DNA of 10,281 nucleotides from assembly GCA_947584825.1 (NCBI GenBank), contig CANPWR010000047.1:1-10281 (forward strand). Reading direction: 5' to 3'. This DNA comes from an uncultured Clostridia bacterium. GTDB lineage: Bacteria > Bacillota > Clostridia > Oscillospirales > Ruminococcaceae. A model generated the notes under the pieces. The model did no database searches and was not told where the DNA came from. It saw nothing but the letters and a program-made list of their open reading frames with translations. Of this stretch, positions 6,575 to 10,281 are shown in pieces; positions within the stretch are counted from its first letter, which is position 1, and each line of letters opens with the position of its first letter. A program made the position numbers and the translations under genes.

Positions 6575-7072
6575 TTATTTGGTAATATATGAACTTTGTC
6601 TGGATATGCCCAGATTATCCAGAATCTGTTCCTCAGTTTCACGCATATTCCTTGCTTCTACTCCTCCGTGTACATGGTCGTAACCTAAAAGATGAAGCAT
6701 AGAATGTACTGTTAAAAAGCCTATCTCACGCTCAAGCGAGTGACCGTAAAGCTTGGCTTGTTTTAACGCTGTCGGAATAGATATAACAATGTCACCGAGC
6801 ATATATGCTCCCGTTTCGTTATTGCAGTCATAAACGCCATTTTCACCCAGTGGAAATGATAAAACGTCTGTTACTTTATCAATATTTCTGTACTCATTGT
6901 TAAGTCTGCGAATCTCATCATTGTCTACAAATGAAACACTTACCTCTGCATCTTCTTTAAAGTTTTCATTATCCAAAACAGCATTGCAGCTTCTTCTGAT
7001 AAGAAGTCTCATTCCGACGGGTATTTTTACGTCTTTTTGATTATTTGTTATTAAAACCTTTGTTTTTCCCAT
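6575..7072 (-). CDS. ybeY: endoribonuclease YbeY, rRNA maturation
   Basis: YbeY is a zinc-dependent endoribonuclease needed for 16S rRNA 3' processing and ribosome quality control. The metal motif HSMLHLLGYDH is intact, with His123, His127 and His133 in a 165-residue protein. Other family blocks are VTDVLSFP (67-74) and LGDIVIS (92-98). The start is placed at the ATG at 7072 because AAAGGA lies 10 nt upstream. An ATG eight codons earlier (7096) has no Shine-Dalgarno and would add only MKRKDIKV. The gene overlaps the end of phoH by 32 nt. In B. subtilis pgpH (yqfF) lies between phoH and ybeY; here the direct overlap leaves no room for it. It is followed by dgkA one base after its stop. Confidence 0.95.
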   Translation of the reverse strand: MGKTKVLITNNQKDVKIPVGMRLLIRRSCNAVLDNENFKEDAEVSVSFVDNDEIRRLNNEYRNIDKVTDVLSFPLGENGVYDCNNETGAYMLGDIVISIPTALKQAKLYGHSLEREIGFLTVHSMLHLLGYDHVHGGVEARNMRETEEQILDNLGISRQSSYITK

Positions 7073-8042
7073 TACTTTTATATCCTTTCTTTTCATTATT
7101 GAATTTTTCGTATGCCCTTATAATGTCCTGTACCAATCTATGTCTAACAACGTCACTCTCGTCAAAGGTATTAATAAAAATATCATCAACATTTTTTAAA
7201 ACCTTAGTCGCCTGAATAAGCCCTGATTTTCCGGAATCAGGAAGATCAATCTGAGTTATATCCCCTGTAATAACTATTTTACTGTTAAATCCGAGACGTG
7301 TTAAAAACATCTTCATCTGTTCAGGAGTTGTGTTCTGCGCCTCGTCAAGAATGATGAAGGCGTCATCTAAGGTGCGTCCTCTCATATAAGCAAGCGGAGC
7401 GACTTCAATGCAGCCTCGCTCATGCTGTTTAGCAAAAGTGTCAGGTCCGAGCATTTCAAAAAGTGCGTCATAAAGAGGTCTTAAATAGGGATCAACCTTT
7501 TCCTGCAAATCACCCGGAAGAAATCCGAGCTTCTCCCCTGCTTCAACAGCAGGTCTTGTAAGGATTATTTTGTTTACTTCATGGTTTCTGAAGGCTTTTA
7601 CTGCCATAGCCACTGCTAAATATGTTTTTCCTGTTCCTGCGGGACCTACACCGATAACTATAGTGTTATCCCTTATAGCATCGACATATTTCTTCTGACC
7701 AAGAGTTTTAGGCTTGACTATTTTACCGCTTGTTGTAACACATATTCCGTCGTCGTTCAGCTTTGTGAGCTCTTTTTGAGCTCCCTCTTTTACAAGTGAA
7801 AATACATACCTTATACTTTGTTCGTTTATCTGATCTCCCTTATTAGCAAGAAAAATCAACGATTCTATGGCTTGTTCAGCCTTGCGTACGTTTTCTTCAT
7901 CGCCCGTAATTTTTATATCTGTTCCTCGACTTAATATAACAACGTTATATTGTTTTTGGATCAGATTAACATTTTCGTCAAAGCTTCCGAAAATATTTAG
8001 AATAGAATCCATAGAGTCAACATTTACAATTCTTTCAACCAT
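7041..8042 (-). CDS. phoH: PhoH-like ATPase
   Basis: PhoH-like proteins are cytoplasmic P-loop ATPases with a helicase-like core; they are thought to act on RNA, but their cellular role is poorly defined. The 333-residue protein has an N-terminal KH-like region (~1-85, with LSRGTDIKITGDEENVRKAE), Walker A GPAGTGKT (133-140), LTRPAVEAGEKLGFLPGD (161-178), Walker B FIILDEAQN (229-237), the ITGDITQIDLP block (258-268) and DVVRHRLVQ (297-305). The length is typical. The ATG start has AGGGTG 5 nt upstream. It is the first gene of the operon downstream of an extended -10 promoter. Its last 32 bases overlap ybeY, and its polar C-terminal tail (~313-333) probably evolves freely. Confidence 0.95.
   Translation of the reverse strand: MVERIVNVDSMDSILNIFGSFDENVNLIQKQYNVVILSRGTDIKITGDEENVRKAEQAIESLIFLANKGDQINEQSIRYVFSLVKEGAQKELTKLNDDGICVTTSGKIVKPKTLGQKKYVDAIRDNTIVIGVGPAGTGKTYLAVAMAVKAFRNHEVNKIILTRPAVEAGEKLGFLPGDLQEKVDPYLRPLYDALFEMLGPDTFAKQHERGCIEVAPLAYMRGRTLDDAFIILDEAQNTTPEQMKMFLTRLGFNSKIVITGDITQIDLPDSGKSGLIQATKVLKNVDDIFINTFDESDVVRHRLVQDIIRAYEKFNNEKKGYKSNGKNKGFNNK
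7083..7088 (-). promoter_or_regulatory. ribosome binding site deciding the ybeY start
   Basis: AAAGGA on the minus strand lies 10 nt before the ATG at 7072 and inside the 3' end of phoH. It falls downstream of the alternative ATG at 7096, so it cannot serve that one. The motif is seen; its use is inferred. Confidence 0.55.
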
Positions 8043-8084
8043 TAATTCACCCTGCCAGTTTAAATTTAAAAATTCCTTTTGAAT

Positions 8085-8111
8085 AAGTATAGGTGCCTAG
8101 CACTGGTACTT
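8085..8111. promoter_or_regulatory. imperfect 27-bp dyad at the start of the phoH transcript
   Basis: On the plus strand AAGTA (8085-8089) and TACTT (8107-8111) form outer arms, and GTGC (8093-8096) and GCAC (8100-8103) form inner arms around CTA. All share one centre at 8098. The dyad begins at the transcription start expected from the -10 box at 8118-8123. It could be an operator for a dimeric regulator or a short bulged stem-loop in the 5' leader. No known binding motif is recognised; TAGCACT resembles half of a CIRCE element, but the second half is missing. Confidence 0.4.
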
Positions 8112-8117
8112 AAAATT

Positions 8118-8126
8118 ATTATACCA
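8118..8126 (-). promoter_or_regulatory. extended -10 sigma-A promoter for the phoH operon
   Basis: The minus strand carries TGGTATAAT (8126-8118), a perfect -10 hexamer with the TGn extension, which can work with a poor -35. The region 17 bp upstream (TTTATT) is only a weak -35. A second candidate is TTGACA at 8167-8162, inside the end of yqfD, with TATTTT (8144-8139) 17 bp downstream. Transcription from the extended -10 site would start near 8111, giving a ~70-nt leader. It would let phoH and the genes behind it be expressed in vegetative cells, independently of the sporulation pair upstream. Confidence 0.72.
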
Positions 8127-8135
8127 TAATTATTT

Positions 8136-8157
8136 AAAAAAATAAAGTAATTTTATT
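8136..8157 (-). terminator. possible weak terminator after yqfD
   Basis: Reading the minus strand across the yqfD stop, AATAAA pairs with TTTATT around ATTAC and is followed by further Ts. The stem is all A/T and only 6 bp, so it would be weak at best. It is listed because it falls exactly between yqfD and the phoH promoter; random AT-rich sequence could produce the same pattern. Confidence 0.22.
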
Positions 8158-9346
8158 ATTTTGTCAACAATTCCTTTTCAACAGCAATATTTCCGTTCAG
8201 CTTGTAATCAACGGTAATTTTTATACCCTTTTTCGTAACTTTTGTTTTTTTCTTTTTATTTAAAATCTTTTTGTCCTTTAAAAAATTTTTTTCATACAAT
8301 TTTATTTTTTTCTTTAGTTTTTTCTTTGCCTGTTTCTTTGTCAGTTTTACTTTCTCAAAGTAGTATTTATCGTACGTTTTCTTAGATATTCCTATCGGAA
8401 GTTTAAATCCTAAAAATGAAAAATTGGATTTATTTTCTGACATAATATAGTTTCCTATTACTTTTTTACCAATTGAAATAGGAATTTCTAAATCAAATAT
8501 TGTGAAATATTTTCTCGACTTATCATCGTCAATTACTATCTCCTTTTCATCCATAAATTTTTGTTCAAATGTTATACTTTCATCATAGTCAGCAAATATT
8601 TCCCCCTTACTGTGACATAGCATTATTTTAGCTTTGTCCTTTTTGCTCTCATCAACTGATTCTGCTCTGTATTTTCCGGCAACAAGAACCTCTCCCTTTT
8701 TTACTTTCTTTCCAACGACCTTCATCAGTTTCCCTATATACACATTTACATCTGTTATTACTCCACTATGGCTTGCAACTAAATTTGTAACAGGTCTTAC
8801 CTGGTTCATTTCAGGTTCTTTTGTTTTCTCAAGTACATCTACTACTAATGTTGCACCGTTATTCCTTACCGTTATCCAGGAAAAATTATCTGAGTTAAGC
8901 ATCATATAGCTTTCAGCTTTTGAAAAATCAATGTTGGGTATAAACCTGCCTACTCTTATGTTTTGCTGTCTGAGTAGTGCCATTATTTCTGAATTTAGTT
9001 TGCTGTTGCCCCCAGTTATTTTAATTCTCAGAACAATATTGGAAAAGATAAAAATTAAAATCATCGATATTATTATTCCGGCGATTATTCCGTACCTAAG
9101 TCTGTACCTGTAAAGTCTTGGCAGGATACCATCAGATTTTACGGATATTAATTCGCAGTTTTTGCTTTCACAAACTTCCTTTATTGCTCTAAGCCTTAAA
9201 AATGAAACAGAAACACTTATTTTTCCGCCTTTTGAGGTGATTCTTTTTATCGGAATATTTTGTTTTGAAAATTCATTTGCAAGTCCCGTTGGATTATCGC
9301 TTTTTATTAAAATATCAGATTTTCCCGTTAAAAAATCAAGTGCCAC
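8156..9346 (-). CDS. yqfD: sporulation protein YqfD
   Basis: YqfD is a conserved membrane protein of endospore formers, paired with YqfC and sigma-E dependent in B. subtilis; its molecular role is not established. The 396-residue product has an N-terminal region (~1-75) of short beta/alpha elements, one clear transmembrane segment at ~86-105 (after a basic stretch, LYRYRLRYG), and a long C-terminal part on the far side. That part includes ITGGNSKLNSEIMALL, IPNIDFSKAESYMM, SWITVRNNGATLVVDV and SHSGVITDVNVYIGK, all family-typical. A markedly Lys-rich stretch lies at ~334-374. The start is a GTG supported by AGGAGAG 7 nt upstream and only 18 bp after the yqfC stop, so the two are co-transcribed. 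The stop lies about 30 bp from the phoH promoter. Confidence 0.93.
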   Translation of the reverse strand: MALDFLTGKSDILIKSDNPTGLANEFSKQNIPIKRITSKGGKISVSVSFLRLRAIKEVCESKNCELISVKSDGILPRLYRYRLRYGIIAGIIISMILIFIFSNIVLRIKITGGNSKLNSEIMALLRQQNIRVGRFIPNIDFSKAESYMMLNSDNFSWITVRNNGATLVVDVLEKTKEPEMNQVRPVTNLVASHSGVITDVNVYIGKLMKVVGKKVKKGEVLVAGKYRAESVDESKKDKAKIMLCHSKGEIFADYDESITFEQKFMDEKEIVIDDDKSRKYFTIFDLEIPISIGKKVIGNYIMSENKSNFSFLGFKLPIGISKKTYDKYYFEKVKLTKKQAKKKLKKKIKLYEKNFLKDKKILNKKKKTKVTKKGIKITVDYKLNGNIAVEKELLTK

Positions 9347-9364
9347 TATGTTCTCTCCTAATAA

Positions 9365-9637
9365 TCATTTAACTGTTTTATTCTTTTTCTCGTCAATTTC
9401 AATTCTATCAATACCCCCAGTAATTTCTGCGTAACCGGAGGTATATGAAGTAAGTATCAGTTCGTTTCCCCATATACTTATTCTGCTGTCGCAGGTTTTT
9501 ATTATAATTAATGACTCATTACATTCTAAAATTTTTCTAAAGCTTTCTATTACTACTTTTTTTGTTCCGTAAATATTTATATTAGATGCTGTTCCTGTTA
9601 TCTCGCCTAAAAAATTATTTAGCTTTAAATCCTTCAT
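9365..9637 (-). CDS. yqfC: sporulation protein YqfC
   Basis: A 90-residue member of the YabP/YqfC family, small proteins made in the mother cell during sporulation, role unknown. Visible family features are the strand pattern INIYGTKKVVIESFRKILEC (residues 20-39), SLIIIKTCDSRISIWGNELILTSY and the closing AEITGGIDRIEI. No signal peptide or membrane segment is seen. The ATG has GGAGGG 5 nt upstream. It is the first gene of the yqfC-yqfD pair, which is nearly always kept together in endospore formers. A sigma-E-like promoter candidate lies about 50-75 bp upstream. The sequence is diverged, so the call rests on pattern plus position next to yqfD. Confidence 0.88.
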   Translation of the reverse strand: MKDLKLNNFLGEITGTASNINIYGTKKVVIESFRKILECNESLIIIKTCDSRISIWGNELILTSYTSGYAEITGGIDRIEIDEKKNKTVK

Positions 9638-9684
9638 TATTACCCTCCATTCTTATTTGAATATACTTAGTTTCAAACTAATTA

Positions 9685-9713
9685 ATTATATTATCATTTT
9701 GATTGACATATAC
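9685..9713 (-). promoter_or_regulatory. candidate sigma-E-like promoter for yqfC-yqfD
   Basis: On the minus strand GTATATG (9713-9707) and AATATAAT (9692-9685) are spaced by 14 bp. Against the sigma-E patterns KMATATT and CATACAMT they match 5 of 7 and 6 of 8 positions. A sigma-A -10 (TATAAT, 9690-9685) lies within the same bases but has no -35. The expected start is near 9678, about 40 nt before the ATG. The known sigma-E control of B. subtilis yqfC-yqfD supports the reading, but AT-rich DNA gives such matches easily. Confidence 0.45.
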
Positions 9714-9714
9714 A
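9686..9714 (+). promoter_or_regulatory. candidate sigma-E-like promoter for the ylbJ-like gene
   Basis: TTATATT (9686-9692) and CATATACA (9707-9714) are separated by 14 bp, matching the sigma-E patterns KMATATT (6 of 7) and CATACAMT (6 of 8). The start would fall near 9721, about 46 nt before the ATG at 9767. A perfect TTGACA (9703-9708) overlaps it, but the best -10 behind it (TAAAAA, 16 bp on) is poor. ylbJ is a mother-cell sporulation gene in B. subtilis, which is consistent. Confidence 0.5.
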
Positions 9715-9766
9715 TTTATTAGCCTAAAAACATGTACACTCCAAATGTTTAAGGAGCATTCAATTT

Positions 9767-10281
9767 ATGAGAAAATTAAAAAATACTGTAATATATATTT
9801 CAATTATTGCTTTTGGTATTATGTCAATTGCTATGTCTGCTCAGGTTTCAAAAGAAATTTCCGCTGCCCTAAACAGATGCTTGTTTGTTATTATTCCGTC
9901 GTTGTTTTCATTTATGGTGTTTTCCGATCTTATTTTAAAATCAGGGTGCTACAGAATCATCTGCAAGCCGTTTTCTTTAATATCAAAATACTTTTTTAAA
10001 ATGGATAGTGACCTTTTCTTTGTATTTCTATTGGGGAATATATGCGGCTATCCCATAGGCTTTAAACTGCTAAATAATTTATACGCTCAGGGAAAAATAA
10101 GCAAGTTCACAGCAGAAATAATGTCATGTTATTGTTTTGCTTCAGGACCTTCATTTGTAATAGGATTAGTCGGCATTACTATGTTTTCATCAAAGACAAT
10201 CGGCTTTATTATTTGTATTTCAAACTTCTTATCAAATTGTGTTATTGCAATAGTTTTAAATCACGCTGTTGAAATGCCAAA
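9767..10281 (+). CDS. ylbJ: YlbJ-like sporulation integral membrane protein, 3' partial
   Basis: The frame from the ATG at 9767 stays open to the window end (171 residues). AAGGAG (9751-9756) lies 10 nt before it. YlbJ (also called SpoVV in B. subtilis) is a mother-cell membrane protein implicated in moving dipicolinic acid towards the forespore; its fold relates to nucleoside-recognition/Gate domains. The sequence shows hydrophobic segments at ~8-25, 36-57, 82-98 and 142-164, with the conserved stretch GNICGYPIGFKLLNNLYAQG (90-109) and CFASGPSFVIGLVG (123-136). These two blocks are the clearest family signature. Full-length members have about 380-410 residues, so roughly half is missing. It is divergent from yqfC, and the shared spacer suggests common sporulation control. 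Confidence 0.88.
   Translation, partial: MRKLKNTVIYISIIAFGIMSIAMSAQVSKEISAALNRCLFVIIPSLFSFMVFSDLILKSGCYRIICKPFSLISKYFFKMDSDLFFVFLLGNICGYPIGFKLLNNLYAQGKISKFTAEIMSCYCFASGPSFVIGLVGITMFSSKTIGFIICISNFLSNCVIAIVLNHAVEMP

Noticed and set aside
6574..6642. Longer dgkA beginning at GTG 6642
   Set aside because: The added residues lie entirely in ybeY, show no DgkA similarity and lack a convincing Shine-Dalgarno. The family N-terminus begins at the ATG at 6573.
7763..7790. Repeated GAGCTC hexamers in phoH as a hairpin or regulatory element
   Set aside because: They lie inside a well-conserved coding region and encode ordinary residues (EGAQKELTKL). Two close copies of a 6-mer need no further explanation.
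7041..8042. PhoH-recombinase-repair gene grouping as a novel defence system
   Set aside because: The order matches the conserved Firmicute housekeeping cluster (phoH, ybeY, dgkA, era, yqzL, recO), so known synteny explains it.
8091..8106. CIRCE heat-shock operator
   Set aside because: Only one half-like string (TAGCACT) is present. The partner GAGTGC half nine bases away is missing.
9703..9999. Plus-strand open frame of 98 codons near the right end
   Set aside because: It overlaps the ylbJ-like gene in another frame, starts upstream of that gene's SD, and has a Cys/Tyr/Phe-rich composition without any domain pattern.

Overview
The window reads as chromosomal DNA of a low-GC, endospore-forming Firmicute, most likely class Clostridia. 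It is AT-rich, with strong AGGAGG-type ribosome binding sites. It carries the sporulation families YqfC, YqfD and YlbJ, and a version of the phoH-ybeY-dgkA-era-yqzL-recO cluster familiar from Bacillus subtilis. The Xer-type recombinase resembles those of gut Oscillospirales/Ruminococcaceae, but I cannot name a genus from sequence alone.

Layout, left to right. (1) 1-654, plus strand: the C-terminal part of a nitrilase-superfamily amidohydrolase, which runs in from outside the window. (2) 660-688: a hairpin between two convergent genes. (3) 696-1791, minus strand: a tyrosine recombinase of the XerC/XerD type as its own transcription unit, with a consensus promoter and a highly structured leader. 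(4) 1804-8126, minus strand: a compact housekeeping operon read phoH > ybeY > dgkA > era > yqzL > recO > mutS2, ending in a rho-independent terminator and starting from an extended -10 promoter. Genes overlap or nearly touch at most junctions. yqzL (48 codons) starts upstream of recO and overlaps its first 50 bases. (5) 8156-9637, minus strand: the sporulation pair yqfC-yqfD. (6) 9638-9766: a divergent spacer holding superimposed sigma-E-like promoter elements. (7) 9767 to the window end, plus strand: the N-terminal half of a YlbJ-like sporulation membrane protein.

How it fits together. The left arm of the operon is RNA and ribosome biology (PhoH ATPase, YbeY rRNA endonuclease, Era 30S-assembly GTPase). 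The middle is undecaprenol/diacylglycerol kinase for envelope lipid recycling. The distal end is recombination and repair or ribosome quality control (RecO, MutS2). The sporulation genes upstream appear to have their own mother-cell-type promoters, and a separate vegetative promoter sits at the yqfD-phoH junction. Compared with the B. subtilis order, pgpH/yqfF (between phoH and ybeY) and cdd (between dgkA and era) are missing, and the flanking genes are tightly packed where they would be.

Most of the window is conserved core genome, and I see no mobile element, CRISPR array, RNA gene or clearly novel system. The parts most worth a second look are non-coding: the perfect 14-bp inverted repeat and Shine-Dalgarno hairpin in the recombinase leader, the two-way sporulation promoter at about 9685-9714, and the 27-bp imperfect dyad at the start of the phoH transcript.
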